64,000 bases of DNA from Paramecium pentaurelia (GCA_905183005.1 CAJJDO010000067.1:124001-188000); one strand, 5' to 3'; shown: positions 35,031 through 47,518, numbered from the stretch's first letter. The notes: generated from the letters alone by a model not told the origin. Numbers and translations are program-made.

Positions 35031-36457
35031 ATGAGTAAACACAAGCATAGAAGAACCTAATCAAATTCAGAAGTTGATTTAAGAAATGCTTTATGTCAAT
35101 AAGATGATAAGAAACACTTCATTGAGATATTTAATCATGTATTCAATAATTTCATTTTTATTAATAGGCATCACACATTTAACCTTAAATTCCAGAAAAA
35201 GAAGTTATAATTGAAAAATTAGAAGATGATTATGCAATGCAACATCTCAAAGAGAATTGCGGTTTAACATTTGGTAATTCCAAAAAAAAATCAAATTTTG
35301 GATCATATTAACCAAACAATCTATTTTTGATACCTGAATAGAATGATTTGTTATCAAGTGTTGAATAAACCTAAGAATCAGGTAAAAAGTTGACTTCAGG
35401 AATTAAATTGAATGTGAATACTTAAAAAAGATAAACATATAGTGTTGAATAAAAAAATAATAATGATCAAAAAGAGAATTTAAAAAATGAACACAATAGA
35501 TAAAATTCAACATTAATAAGTTAAATAGTATAAATATACATTTAAAATATAGTAAGCTTAATTAAGAGATGTTACTCATTTGATGAATAGTGATAAATTA
35601 GATTTATTCAATAAAATGAGTTTTACTAAAGAACTACAAAAGAAAACTACAGTTTTACCTGTTCAAGTTCCATTTAGTCATTAAACAACATTATAACCAT
35701 CCTTAAATCATAATTATTCTCAATAATAATAATCTTAATCTTAACATTAATAGGCATCAAATCAAATCTAAAATAATATACTCTAATAATAAAATCTTAA
35801 TATATAATCCTAATAATTAATTCATCAAAATTCTTAAAAAAATGTTACTAAACATACTATAACTCCTGATAGAAAAAGAACTCCTTCAATGGCAATTAAT
35901 AAACCATCAGGAATAGAAGCACCATTCTAAAAATCTGATAAATCAATTAATGAAAGTGAAAAATTAAAAAATAATCTTTCAGTCTCGATTTTTAATAATC
36001 TCTTTCAATAAAATAAAAAAATTTCTATTAGTCATATTGCAAATAAACCAGATTAATAAAATGATTCTTTTAGAAAATTAGAAACATAAATGAAAAAAAT
36101 TGAAAGAGAATTAATGTCATTAAAATAGAGATAAGATTAACAGGATGAAATAAATAAAACTATACAATAATAACTATAATAAGTTATTCATGATAGTAGA
36201 AAATAAAGAGAAGTATCAATTTAAATATATCAAAGTAAGGTCATTTGTCCTTAAAAAAGTTGGAGTAGCTAGAAATGATTACTAGGAGAAATGAAGAATC
36301 CATTATGTACTTAAGGTAAACTTTAGGTGGTCATAAGAGAATAGATTCAACAACACATTAAACGTATAATATTTTATAATTATTAAGTGATTCCACTGAA
36401 TTAAGTGATTAACATAGAAGATTTACTGATTTGAAGAGTTTAAACAGATATATTTGA
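35031..36457 (+). CDS. Gln/Asn-rich coiled-coil protein, with a 1-nt frame problem
   Basis: ATG 35031 (MSKHKHRRTQSNSEVDLRNA) to TGA 36455-36457, about 450 residues. Two introns: 29 nt near 35136-35164 and 25 nt near 35531-35555. The N-terminal half is disordered with Lys/Ser/Gln clusters. The C-terminal part is coiled coil (KLETQMKKIERELMSLKQRQ; QQLQQVIHDSRKQREVSI), finishing ESIMYLRQTLGGHKRI... LTDLKSLNRYI after a frame change at the A6 run 36253-36258. One extra A there joins both halves as KKLEQLEMITRRNEESI; a 38-nt intron is a less likely alternative. No named family; likely a cytoskeletal scaffold. Confidence 0.6.
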
Positions 36458-36582
36458 ATCAAGTATTATTTTTGTAATTAATTTTAACATATTTAAAAAA
36501 TATCCTTGTTATTATTTTATTAGTTTAAGAATTATAACTAAAATTAAATAAATATTATTAATAATATAAAATACAATTTAAC

Positions 36583-37311
36583 TCATTTACTTCCAAATTT
36601 AAATAATGCTTGAGAAACTCCTTAAACTTAATCTATTTTTATTATCTTTTTTTAATTTTACACTTAACTTAATTTAGATTAATCAAACTTTACTTTAGGA
36701 TAAGTATTTATTTTAGGAATATCATCATCTATAAAATCTTTTGATTATCTTTTTAAATCATCTTCATTTTTTTAAAAATATAATTTTTTTTATTGTCCAT
36801 ATTCAAGCATTTAAATTTTATTCTTTAATTCTAATTCTTATTCTTTTAAATGTTAAATTTCTTGTTAAGCTTACTACATATATAGTATTTTATCCTCCTT
36901 ACATTAAACTAATGCAAGGGATAGTTCATTTATTTTTATTTCCATTTGTCTTTTTTCTAATTGAATATCTGTTTTTTAATTGATTTATGTTAAGTGTTGA
37001 TTTTATTATTACAATTCAATTATTTTCTTTTTTTCTTATTGCAATTCCTTAGTCAAAACCTCTAATTATTACTTATCTAACTAAGTTTATCAAACATATA
37101 TATACACCTTCTATTATTCCTAACGAGCATCTTCAATTATAAATAATGCATTAATAATATCATTAGGATCAGATTCTTAACTTAATTTTAAAATCTCTTC
37201 ATATTCTTCATCCAAAGATTTTTATAGTTTCACCCAATATTCTAACAGTTTTTATTTAATTTATTTGTTTTCTTCATTATAGTCATTTTGACATGATTAA
37301 TATACTTGCAT
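36583..37311 (-). CDS. Coiled-coil protein
   Basis: From ATG 37311 (MQVYQSCQNDYNEENKQIKQ) to TGA 36583. One 27-nt intron at about 37081-37107 (GTGTATATA...CTTAG). The protein is about 230 residues of near-continuous coiled coil (EEILKLSQESDPNDIINALF; LDKQQLEVLTKELQQEKKKI; MEIKINELSLALVQC) with a polar C-terminal tail ending VSQALFKFGSK. Not recognised; the length and helical content fit a ciliary or centriolar coiled-coil protein. Convergent with the preceding gene, and only about 48 bp downstream of the next minus-strand gene's stop. Confidence 0.65.
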
Positions 37312-37359
37312 TTATTATATTATTAATAATTAAAAGTAATTTATACACAAATACATGTA

Positions 37360-38470
37360 TCAGAACAATTAAAATCTAGATTGTTTTGGCAATGAATACT
37401 AAATTACTTTTTTTACTCTTTATCTACTTTCTTTATTTATTGATAAAATTGAAAAATAAGCATTGTCTAAAAATGATCTACTTACATATTCCTTTTATTT
37501 ATTCTCTTTCTATTTTAATAATTCTAAAAATCAAACTCTAATCATACATTATAGTTTATTTTCATCTTCATATTATTTCATTTTTGAAATAGAATTCTCA
37601 CAAGTTTAATTTCTGAATATATCATCTAATTTATCTCTTCTCTTTTTATGGATAATATATAGACTTTCAGGAAATTTAATACCATCGATTTTTTAAAAAT
37701 TATAATTTCTAGTAATTGATATACATTGACTTAAATTCTCTTCTCTAGGAGATTATTTTATGGAACAACAACATTACCTAGAATAATTTATATATATTAC
37801 TTAAACTTTTTATAATTAGACTCCAATGTTGATAGTTCAAAGTTTCTTTAATTTTTTGATAAATTTGGGGATTGAGGTCCTAAATCAAAACTGAAGGATT
37901 TTTTCTATTTCATTCTTGGACTCTCTCATTATAAGTTATCAAATACTTGTAGGTTTAGAATAATATTGTTTTGTAGTTATAAAAACATCAGGAAGTTGGA
38001 AATCATAATTTTATTCTTCTATAAAATTTAATTTTAATCTTTTAGTATCATCTATTTTTTCTTTCTTGATATTTTAATTCTTCCATTTTGATTAAATTGA
38101 TTTAATTTACTCAAAATCATCCTAAACAATAGCATAAGCTTATTTCATTTATAATAAATTTATAATACTAATTTATATATCATTAAAAAGTAATTCTCTT
38201 CTCAAAATGGCTTTTTTTATGATAATTTATATTCCATCCTTAATCAAGTTATGGTAATTCTATTGTTTATTGGGATAAAGTTTTTCTTATAGGTAACTAT
38301 TCACTTAATAATGGGATCGCTTAAGGGGACTAAAATTTAGGACTGGTTAACTTTTTATGAGAGGCAATCATATTTTTTTTATTGTGATAATATTCAAGTT
38401 GCTTTTAAATTGGATCTGTTATTTGTAATTATAATTTATCGAGATATTCAAAAATGGACTATTGATCCAT
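37360..38470 (-). CDS. Lys/Gln-rich protein, frame disturbed
   Basis: From ATG 38470 (MDQQSIFEYLDKLQLQITDP) to TGA 37360, about 330 residues. Polar, probably disordered regions alternate with helical ones (FNDIQISIINLLQMKQAYAI; FIEEQNYDFQLPDVFITTKQ; NYNFQKIDGIKFPESLYI). Three introns are inferred: one near 37942-37963 (ending GAG), one at 37778-37800 (23 nt) and one near 37516-37542 (27 nt). A one-base frame change is also needed at the T7 run 38212-38218 (A7 on the coding strand). No family was recognised. The start codon lies just inside the left edge of the duplicated block. Confidence 0.5.
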
Positions 38471-39636
38471 TTATTTGATTAAATTAATAAAAATAAAACG
38501 ATGTAAAATTATGATTTATTTTATAATTAATCAAGAAGTTATAAGCAATTATCAGATCCTTTTGAATTCTAATTATATTGTATTTTTTAAATCTAACTCA
38601 TTTTGTATACATAAATGTTTAAAAATATTTCTGAATTTATCAATCATTCTTTTTTATAATTGAAATTTATAATTAACATTATTGATATATTTTAATTTAT
38701 TATCAACAAATATATATAATGTTTTACTTACTAAATGAATTTATTAATTATTTCTTATATTACAGTTGATGTTAGATCAATATTATGAGAATTCTAATCT
38801 TTTATGGTATTTATAAATTAATGAACAGTTTTACTCCACAATTTAATTTCTGTTTTATTTTTTTTGGTTTCAAATTTTAAATCATCATTTTCAAACTTAG
38901 TTGCTTCTAATTATATAATCGCTTTGTAATGATTTGTATTGATTATTAATTATTATTATTTTTTAATTAATTACTCTATTTCTTATAATTATGATATTGT
39001 ATTTATATGGAAGTAATATATTATTATTATTCTACATTTTGATTTATAATCAATTAATCCAATATTCTTGATCATATTTAAAATTAACTTTCAATTATTG
39101 AATATCAGTATAGCACTGATCTTTACTATCTTAATTTCCTTTTTAATTTTACTCTCAAACATTTCATTTAAAAGTACATCATCTAATTTATTATAATATT
39201 TCATTTTGTTATCCATCATTTTTCAATTCAAATCTAATTTTTTCTAAACTTTATTAAAATACATTTTTAAAAACATTTATTCTTTGGATTCAATACAATC
39301 TTTATTTAATTTCAAATAAAATATATATTAATATATATATTTGGAATCGTTATTTTAGTTGATCATCTCAATCTCATTTTTTTATTGAAGAATTATATTT
39401 ATTATAAGCTAAGATTATCTATAAATGTAATACTATATGTATTTTATTTATGAAATGGGCTTATTAATAAAAGTACTGTGATTACTTTTGGAATTAGATC
39501 ATGTGAAATAGCATAGAGTATTAATCTTAATTTAAATATTATAATAAATTAAAAAATAATGGAAAAAATATTTAAAATACAAAAAGTAAGAATTTTGTTT
39601 AAGATGTTTTTATTTTGTTCTATCTCTTATTTTATT
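38464..39636. repeat. Direct repeat, left copy (1,173 bp)
   Basis: As far as I could compare by eye, this block is identical to 39638-40810, shifted by 1,174 bases, with only an N (39637) between them. Both copies begin GATCCATTTATTTG and end TCTCTTATTTTATT. The pattern is that of two contig ends that overlap but were joined with a gap instead of merged. A true tandem duplication is the alternative. Confidence 0.95.
38552..39219 (-). CDS. Coiled-coil protein, left copy of a duplicated gene
   Basis: From ATG 39219 (MMDNKMKYYNKLDDVLLNEM) to TGA 38552. Two short introns ending AAG restore a frame: FEN-SKDQCYTDIQQLK and QLK-NIGLIDYKSK. The main body is helical (ISQLQEIEQLIKKQQQLI; NHYKAIIQLEATKFENDDLK; FINTIKDQNSHNIDLTSTVI). 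The C-terminal exon reads RMIDKFRNIFKHLCIQNELD, ending EFKRI; its junction is not resolved. Coding-like sequence continues upstream of the ATG in the same frame behind a TGA at 39223-39225 (KVQKKLDLN-stop-KMMDNK), so the real start may be further 5' or the gene may be broken. Identical to 39726-40393. Confidence 0.5.
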
Positions 39637-39637
39637 N
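39637..39637. other. Single ambiguous base (N), probable scaffold joint
   Basis: The only N in the window. It sits exactly between the two identical 1,173-bp blocks. Confidence 0.95.
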
Positions 39638-40810
39638 GATCCATTTATTTGATTAAATTAATAAAAATAAAACGATGTAAAATTATGATTTATTTTATAA
39701 TTAATCAAGAAGTTATAAGCAATTATCAGATCCTTTTGAATTCTAATTATATTGTATTTTTTAAATCTAACTCATTTTGTATACATAAATGTTTAAAAAT
39801 ATTTCTGAATTTATCAATCATTCTTTTTTATAATTGAAATTTATAATTAACATTATTGATATATTTTAATTTATTATCAACAAATATATATAATGTTTTA
39901 CTTACTAAATGAATTTATTAATTATTTCTTATATTACAGTTGATGTTAGATCAATATTATGAGAATTCTAATCTTTTATGGTATTTATAAATTAATGAAC
40001 AGTTTTACTCCACAATTTAATTTCTGTTTTATTTTTTTTGGTTTCAAATTTTAAATCATCATTTTCAAACTTAGTTGCTTCTAATTATATAATCGCTTTG
40101 TAATGATTTGTATTGATTATTAATTATTATTATTTTTTAATTAATTACTCTATTTCTTATAATTATGATATTGTATTTATATGGAAGTAATATATTATTA
40201 TTATTCTACATTTTGATTTATAATCAATTAATCCAATATTCTTGATCATATTTAAAATTAACTTTCAATTATTGAATATCAGTATAGCACTGATCTTTAC
40301 TATCTTAATTTCCTTTTTAATTTTACTCTCAAACATTTCATTTAAAAGTACATCATCTAATTTATTATAATATTTCATTTTGTTATCCATCATTTTTCAA
40401 TTCAAATCTAATTTTTTCTAAACTTTATTAAAATACATTTTTAAAAACATTTATTCTTTGGATTCAATACAATCTTTATTTAATTTCAAATAAAATATAT
40501 ATTAATATATATATTTGGAATCGTTATTTTAGTTGATCATCTCAATCTCATTTTTTTATTGAAGAATTATATTTATTATAAGCTAAGATTATCTATAAAT
40601 GTAATACTATATGTATTTTATTTATGAAATGGGCTTATTAATAAAAGTACTGTGATTACTTTTGGAATTAGATCATGTGAAATAGCATAGAGTATTAATC
40701 TTAATTTAAATATTATAATAAATTAAAAAATAATGGAAAAAATATTTAAAATACAAAAAGTAAGAATTTTGTTTAAGATGTTTTTATTTTGTTCTATCTC
40801 TTATTTTATT
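39638..40810. repeat. Direct repeat, right copy (1,173 bp)
   Basis: Second copy of 38464-39636. Unique sequence resumes at 40811. If the duplication is an assembly artefact, one copy and the N should be removed, shortening the window by 1,174 bp. Confidence 0.95.
39726..40393 (-). CDS. Coiled-coil protein, right copy of a duplicated gene
   Basis: The same sequence as 38552-39219 shifted by 1,174 bp, with the same inferred introns, the same in-frame TGA just upstream of the start (40397-40399) and the same unresolved last junction. Upstream of this copy, coding-like sequence in the same frame continues (NEIEMINQNNDSKYIYQ), as in the left copy. Probably one gene represented twice. Confidence 0.5.
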
Positions 40811-40901
40811 TTAATGTTACTTATCCAAAATATATATAATACAGAATAGATCTTTAATTAGTATTATGTTTGATATATGTTAATAGTCTATAAAAAAATA
40901 A

Positions 40902-41943
40902 TCATAATTAAGATTAACTATGAATACTATACTCTCGTTTTCTCTTAAGACTTAAATCTTATTGTGTTCTCATAGTATATAATTGATCATGGAGACTACT
41001 AAGATTCTTCTATTTTTATGTAGTTTCTTCATTCTTCTCTTTGATATTTTTAATTAATTGATGTTAATATTTGAGAAGTCTTTCAAAGGTTTCACGTTGA
41101 GAATTTCTTCTGATATAGTCAATTTAAAGTAATTATTATCTTACTTTAAGTAAGGAGGAATAAGAATTTTATCCTTTAGAGCGATCTAGGTTTTATCTAC
41201 TCTATAATAATTGTTAGACTTATTTAATTCTTTATTAGCTATTTTTTTCTTCATTCATTTATAGATTTTATTAGATCTATTAACATTATTAAATTATTTA
41301 TTTTTCTTTTTCTTAACTTTATCTCAAATCTTTGTATTAAACAGCTAATTATTATTGTTTTTGTGAGGATTTGAAGGCTGATAAAAATTCACTTTCAAAA
41401 ATTCTGCCATCATTATCTTTGTCGAGAAATCTAAAGAAAGCCGAGATGTAGTCGTTAGATAAATTTGTACATTTTTTTAAAGTTCTGTGTGTAATGTAAC
41501 CTTTGCCAAATTAATCAATCTAATTAAATATTTCAGTAGGATTGAAATTACTATCTTCTTTGAGTATTTAAACTTTACTAAAATCTATGGAAAACACAAA
41601 GAATTTACTTAAAATTGATTGCCTCCTATTATAACAGTTTAATAAGTGCTTCTCTTATATTGTTGTTGTTATTAAGCTTTAAGGAATTAATAAAACTATA
41701 TAATAATATGAAGGATTACTCTGCATATGTAAATCTTGCTTCTGAGTTGGAATTGAATTAGCTAATGAGATGTTTGATTTCTTCATCATTAAGAGAGATG
41801 AACCTTTTGATATCTGATTAATCAATATCATGTCCATTAGAGGATAACATTTGAAATGCCATATGAGGATCAACAAACAATTACTTAATCTATTCTGAAT
41901 TAATTTGGCATTCTGCTATTATAGTTATTAAATGGTTTAACAT
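40902..41943 (-). CDS. EF-hand protein with C-terminal coiled coil
   Basis: From ATG 41943 (MLNHLITIIAECQINSEQIK) to TGA 40902, about 340 residues. An N-terminal helical EF-like region (FQMLSSNGHDIDQSDIKRFI; ISLNDEEIKHLISQFNS) is followed by KFFVFSIDFSKVQILKEDSN, a degenerate loop FNQIDQFGKGYITHRTL, and a canonical Ca2+ loop DKDNDGRIFESEF. The rest is Gln/Lys-rich coiled coil (QSQEKEKQIIQQCQQIQQNL; YQHQLIKNIKEKNEETTQKQ). A frame change is needed near 41620-41640. Probably a calcium-responsive cytoskeletal protein. Its start codon is only 18 bp from that of the divergent CK1 gene. Confidence 0.7.
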
Positions 41944-41961
41944 ATTAAATTTATTATTAAA

Positions 41962-43468
41962 ATGGATTAGAATAATAGTTTATAATGTGGTTTGATTATA
42001 GATCAAAGATTCAAATTGCTAAAGAAAATTGGTAGTGGAAGTTTTGGAATAGTTTATTTAACATTTGATATGGATGAATAAGAATATTGTGCAACTAAAT
42101 TTGAAAATCGTAATTTACATATGAGAATGATGAATAGAGAAATATTGATATTGAAACAATTGAAAGGAATTAATGGTATATTAATTTTACTTCTATTATA
42201 ATAATTTTAGGTTTTCCAGAATTATTACACAATGGAAAAGATCGATAATACTCATATTATATGAGTACATTATTAGGAGAGAATCTTGAAGTTTTATTAA
42301 AGAAATGTGGAGGTAAGTTTTCCCTCTAAACTACATTATAATTGGCAATCCAACTGATTGATCGTTTGGAAGGTTGTGTATAATATAAATACATTAAGTA
42401 TTTCATAGTATGAATTTTATACATCGTGACATAAAGCCTGAAAATTTTCTAATATCTAGAGAAGATACTTCTTTAGTTTATTTGATTGACTTTGGATTAT
42501 CAAAATATTATAGAGTGGCTGATGGAAGACACATCGAATTTTCTTAAAAAACAGGAGTTATAGGAACTGCTCGTTATGCAAGTATTAATACATTATAATG
42601 TATATATAATTGTATTATTTAGGGATGGAATAATCAAGAAGAGATGATTTAGAAAGTTTAGGTTATATGTTAATTTATTTCGTTAAAGGAGAATTACCAT
42701 GGTCTAATGTTAAAGCTATTGATAAAGAAGATAAGTATGATTAAATATTATAAGTAAAAATGGGAATTCCACTTATTTCACTTTGTCACAATTTACCAAA
42801 AGTATTAATTCATTTATAATTTCCAGTGTTTTATACAATACTTTTAGCATGTGAAATCATTATTGTTTTAATAATAGCCAAACTATTCTCATTTGAGAAA
42901 TCTATTTGAAAAACAACTCTAAGATTATGAACATTAACTTTATGATTGGGAATTAAAATAGATGGAATTGCAAACATAAGATATTCTTATTGATCCTGAT
43001 TCTATTCCAAATATTAGATTATAAACTGAAATTGATTTAGTTCCTCCTGTTGATGAAGAAGGAGAAGTTTTTCATTTAAAATAAGAGAATTAACATAATG
43101 TTAAATTCATGAAATAATTACATGAAAAATACTTTGATCATAATACATATAAATAATAGGATGAAATCTAATTATAAAAAAAAACATCTATTGAACCTAA
43201 AAGTTAAGCTACAAGCAAATAAAATAATTATTAAATTAGCAATCATACTTTAATTTAAGTTGAATCATAACCATAAATACATAATAATTCTAATTAATTC
43301 AATAAAAGAAAAGATTCGAAATCTTATACTTCCTTTAAATAAAGTTAAGAACATAAAGAAAATAGAAAATTTCGATAATCTAATGATGATTTCGATTTAG
43401 ATATGGCTAATGATGATGGACCTAATTTAGATTTAAAAAATCTCGAAGTCAATTACTTTATTAAATGA
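41962..43468 (+). CDS. Casein kinase 1-like protein kinase
   Basis: ATG 41962 to TGA 43466-43468. Kinase landmarks: FKLLKKIGSGSFGIVYL, Lys in CATKFE, HSMNFIHRDIKPENFL, LIDFGLSKYYR, GVIGTARYAS, and the CK1-type SRRDDLESLGYMLIYF plus KGELPW. The CK1 family lacks the usual APE, as here. Introns: about 42176-42210 (35 nt), one near 42374-42400 ending AAG, about 42601-42623 (23 nt) and 42801-42825 (ending CAG). The last joins LPK to CFIQYFQHVKSLLFQQQPNY, the family's FxxYFxHVxxLxFxxxPDY helix. A Gln/Lys-rich tail of about 150 residues follows. Catalytically competent by sequence. Confidence 0.9.
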
Positions 43469-43769
43469 TTACTGGTATTATCTTAATATTATCCTAAGTT
43501 TAAATTTCCTAATCATCAATGATTTGAAAATAATATTTAAACTTATAAGTAATATTTTAATATTCATTATTAATTTCATTTATAATCAAATTAATTAATA
43601 ATTGTAATTAAAGAATATTAAAAATAATATATATATATATATTCTTAATTACATTATTATTATGATAAAAGAATTGTTTTGATAATATTTATAATTGCGA
43701 TTGTTTTGATAATTAATTTACTAATATAAAATACATAACATATATAAACATGTTTATATTTACTCAGTA

Positions 43770-44760
43770 TCAAGAAAAATATTATTAAAAGTTCTAAACA
43801 AAATTAACATCATAAATCGGTAATTATTTTGGAGAGTCTGATTTTAATCTAACTAATATAATTTATTAAAAAAAATTACTTAATTGAAGTAATGATGAAT
43901 TTTATTATCCTTATAAAATGTCATTTTGAATAATAAATTAATTCTTATTCTAATCACCTATAAATTTATTGAATCTCTATTTCATCTATCTTGAAGCTGT
44001 ATTGGAGAATAATTTTCCTTAATTTTAGATTGATTTAGGCAAATTTGGTAAACAAGTAACTATCTACTTAGATTAGTTTTCTTCATTTAATTTTTTGATA
44101 ATCCAATTTTTCCCTTTACAAATAGTATCTTATTTATTCTTTTTACTTTATTAAGTATGAGTCACATTAGATTTGGATGGATTGACTATCTATATTATTT
44201 CAACAAGTCTATACTCTTTTCATTTTAAGTTTTCATTTTTTATTTTCGATCTGAAACTTAAATGTCTGTTGATATTTTTTACTCTATTTCCTATTTTGGT
44301 TTTACATCATCCACTACAAATTCTATTAAACTTATAGGTTCACACAATTCTGCTACATAGAGTTGAATCTAAAAGAATAAACTGTCGTAATTTTACATTA
44401 TATATTTATTATATTAATATATTGATTCATTTCATAGGTATTTTAACATTCTTTTCAGCCATAACATGTTTACATAAAAATGCAATTGTTCTTCTATCCT
44501 TCTTTCTTTTCAATTCTCTTTCATACAAATCTTTATATCTAGATGGTCTAGGAATTTCATATAATCTTGTATCCTAAAATAACCATTATTTATCATGTTT
44601 TCTATCTAATCCAATATATCTCAATATTACTGTGATCTGAAATGATTCTTTCAAAATTCATCATCTATTCTTCTAAAGTATTTCCATGAATGATATAACC
44701 TTTTTAAACTAGCTCCACTAATTTCAAATTTGCTCTTGCAATTCCTTTAATTACACTCAT
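43770..44760 (-). CDS. Hypothetical protein(s), frame disturbed
   Basis: From ATG 44760 (MSVIKGIARANLKLVELVQK) a protein-like frame continues after a one-base shift at the A4 run 44653-44656 as ITVILRYIGLDRKHDKQWLF, RPSRYKDLYERELKRKKDR, CKHVMAEKNVKIPMK, then a TGA near 44426. Beyond a 28-nt intron (about 44369-44396) a second part reads IQLYVAELCEPISLIEFVVD, a Lys/Gln-rich segment, another one-base shift near 44198-44200, and CLPNLPKSIQNQGKLFSN to TGA 43770. It is either one gene with errors or two adjacent genes. No family was recognised. Confidence 0.4.
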
Positions 44761-44864
44761 AATTAATTATAAATAATACTCTTTATAATATGTTATTGAT
44801 TATCATATTACAATAATTTATTTAATATGTAAATCACAAGAACAATATAGATATAATATAATAG

Positions 44865-46260
44865 ATGTCTAAAATTAAAGCTATTTTTATGTATATAAAT
44901 TTAATGTTAAAAATCAATTTTAAGGAGACTAGATAACAAACAAGCAATTTGAATCAAATACTATAGAAATCAAAATTTTCAGAGTTCAGATAATGTCATA
45001 CTTGGCATTCTAAATCATTTGAATTACCATCAAATTCCTTAATCTAATCTAATCAATAACGTAGATAATTACCTAAACTTAAAACTAATTTAAATTTACC
45101 AAACACATCATACATTTAATAATCTGCAAGAAAATCATCTAGATCTGAGAAGTTTGATATTACTGATGCAATTTCAACAACAAGTCATATTATTATTGAA
45201 ACACCAGTCAAAAATTGTGTAATTAGAAGAGTCAGTCAATTTGAATTTATTGGTTCAAAATAAAAAAGACTTAACAATCTGACTACTTCAATTTAAGTCT
45301 TTCAACATTCAAAAGATGCAGCAATCTTAAAGAAAAAGAAAATGAATAGATTAAAAATGCAGTATAGTATATTAAATATATAATTAGAATTTACACAAAG
45401 ATCTAATCATAAAAAATACTATCGCCATCATAAAAGTAGAAGTTAACGATTACCAACTATTCTAAAAATTACTCATAAAAGATCCAAAACTAATTCTGAT
45501 TAACAATATGAAGGTCCAATAAACAAATTAGAACCAGATCTAGAAAGAAAAATCAATTTGTTACTTTAAAGAAAGAGAAATTCTCATTTAATTTTAAGAC
45601 GTAAAACTTGTATATAAGAACCTAAAAATAGTGTTTTTGTATCAAGGGACAAATTATTGAAATATCATGAGATTATGGACAAGAAATTTGTAATAAATTA
45701 TAATCTAATTAAATTAGGATTAATTTGATTCTTCTTGTGAATCTTCTCCTGCTGCCATATTAAAAGTTTAATTTAAAAAGACATAATTTATTAAATTACA
45801 ATAAACTAATTGTGGAAATCACTAATACTTAACTCCTAGATTACATTATGAATAAAATCATAATATATTTACAAGAAAAGCATCACATTCTGTAATTGCA
45901 TAATATGTCAATGAAAAAAATAAAAAGATAAAAAATATATTTCAATCAAAATTACCAAATATAATTCAACCTAGTTTAAATGAACTTAATTAATATTTTC
46001 TTGCTTAAAAAAGAAGTCTTGATATTATTAAAACTACATAATAGTTAATTTAATCTAAATCTTCAGATTATTTACCAAAATAAATTCAATTAAATAATAA
46101 ATAAACTTAATTTATCAATAAATAACTAAAAATTATAAATTAAGATTCATAAATATGTAGTTCAACTAGAATTAAAACCTTACCTAGTGACACAACAGTC
46201 TCTAGAAATAAAATAAATTTATAATAAAAATTGTGGCCTTATTTTTAATAATTAAAATGA
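44865..46260 (+). CDS. Basic disordered protein
   Basis: ATG 44865 (MSKIKAIFMYINLMLKINFK) to TGA 46258-46260, about 455 residues. One 28-nt intron (about 45690-45717) separates ...YHEIMDKKF from DQFDSSCESSPAA. It is rich in Lys, Arg, Gln and Ser with short conserved-looking basic motifs (KKKKMNRLKMQYSILNIQ; RKRNSHLILRRKTCIQEPK; TRIKTLPSDTTVSRNK). The N-terminal residues are hydrophobic and could mask an intron. No domain was recognised. The composition would suit a microtubule- or nucleic-acid-associated protein, without direct evidence. Confidence 0.6.
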
Positions 46261-46839
46261 AATTTTAATTTTGTTTATATTTTGATTAATAAAAAATTGA
46301 TTTTATTTCATAAGTATTCATATTCAATATAAATAATTAAAGATTTATTTCAAAATTTGAACAATTACATATTTTAAAATAAAATTAATTAAATTCTTTA
46401 TTATATAACAAAATATCAATATATAATACACAAAAAGTAAATAAAGAAAAGTAGATAAAAATATTTTAAATTAGAAAATGATTATAAAAATAGATAATTT
46501 TTTTTATAACCTTTTTTTTATAATTCGTATTATTCTCTTTGTTTATGATGAACAGATGATTTATTAACAATTAATTTATTTTAATTATAAACTTGTGAAG
46601 ATAATCTTAAAGATTATTGTATTATATATATTTATAAATTACATCTTATTTGATGATATAACTATAACTTCTAAAATTAAAAAACATTAATTATTGATTT
46701 TGATAATATGTTAATGAAGAATTTAATAAGAAGATTAATTATCAATCTTGTTATTATCTTATATTTTTGTTTAATAAGTGTATTTCTAAATAATTAGATA
46801 AAATGAATAAGTTATAAAAAATATTGTTAATTACTAAAA
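46261..46839. other. Intergenic, AT-rich
   Basis: About 580 bp between two plus-strand genes. No reading frame or ordered repeat was seen. Confidence 0.6.
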
Positions 46840-47451
46840 ATGCTTGATGACACATATGCTGAAATTTGCTTTAATCACAAAAGATAAAAAAAAAGCACAA
46901 CGCCTAAATAAGCAATGACATTTAAATCAAAATAGGATGTTTAATTGTTTGTAGATCAAATCCAAGCCTAAGTAAAATTACCACCATTGGAGCATGAATT
47001 CTATTTAAATTAATTTCGCTCTCCAAGTCTTTCAAAGTAACATCAATATTAATGCTCTAAAAGTGTTTTGGTAAAAAAATAAACCAAAAACAGTAGATTA
47101 AATAGTCTAATATCTGATATTAGTACACTTGAAGAAGGAGTTCTAAAAACATTTTAACAAATTCAAGATTCATTTTCTAAAGAAAAAAATAGGTTATAAG
47201 AATAAGAGTCAAAGTTTGCTTTGTTACTAGATAATTTAGAATAAAAAAATCATATAACAAATACAAATTGGAAAACTTTAATCAAACATCACTTTAAGAA
47301 CCTTAATGAATATATTGATTTTGCAACTAAAGATATTAAAGATGAAAGGAGTTTCGTTTATTCTCATTAAATATCTGCTAGAAATCATTATATGTTTGTT
47401 GATAACGAAATTAGAAGAAATTTTATTAGAAAAAGATAAAGCAGAATATGA
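46840..47451 (+). CDS. Small coiled-coil protein
   Basis: ATG 46840 (MLDDTYAEICFNHKRQKKST) to TGA 47449-47451, intron-free, 203 residues. A polar N-terminus leads into helices (ISTLEEGVLKTFQQIQDSFS; KEKNRLQEQESKFALLLDNL; HFKNLNEYIDFATKDIKD) and an Arg-rich end (EIRRNFIRKRQSRI). Unrecognised; it resembles small basal-body or cortical proteins in size and composition only. Confidence 0.65.
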
Positions 47452-47518
47452 TTAAAATATTTTTAATTGATTTCATAGTCATTTATTATTTGTAATATAT
47501 TAAAACATTAAATTATTA

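Noticed and set aside
41679..41876. Minus-strand 65-codon ORF
   Set aside because: An out-of-frame reading within the EF-hand gene; the EF-hand frame carries the conserved motifs.
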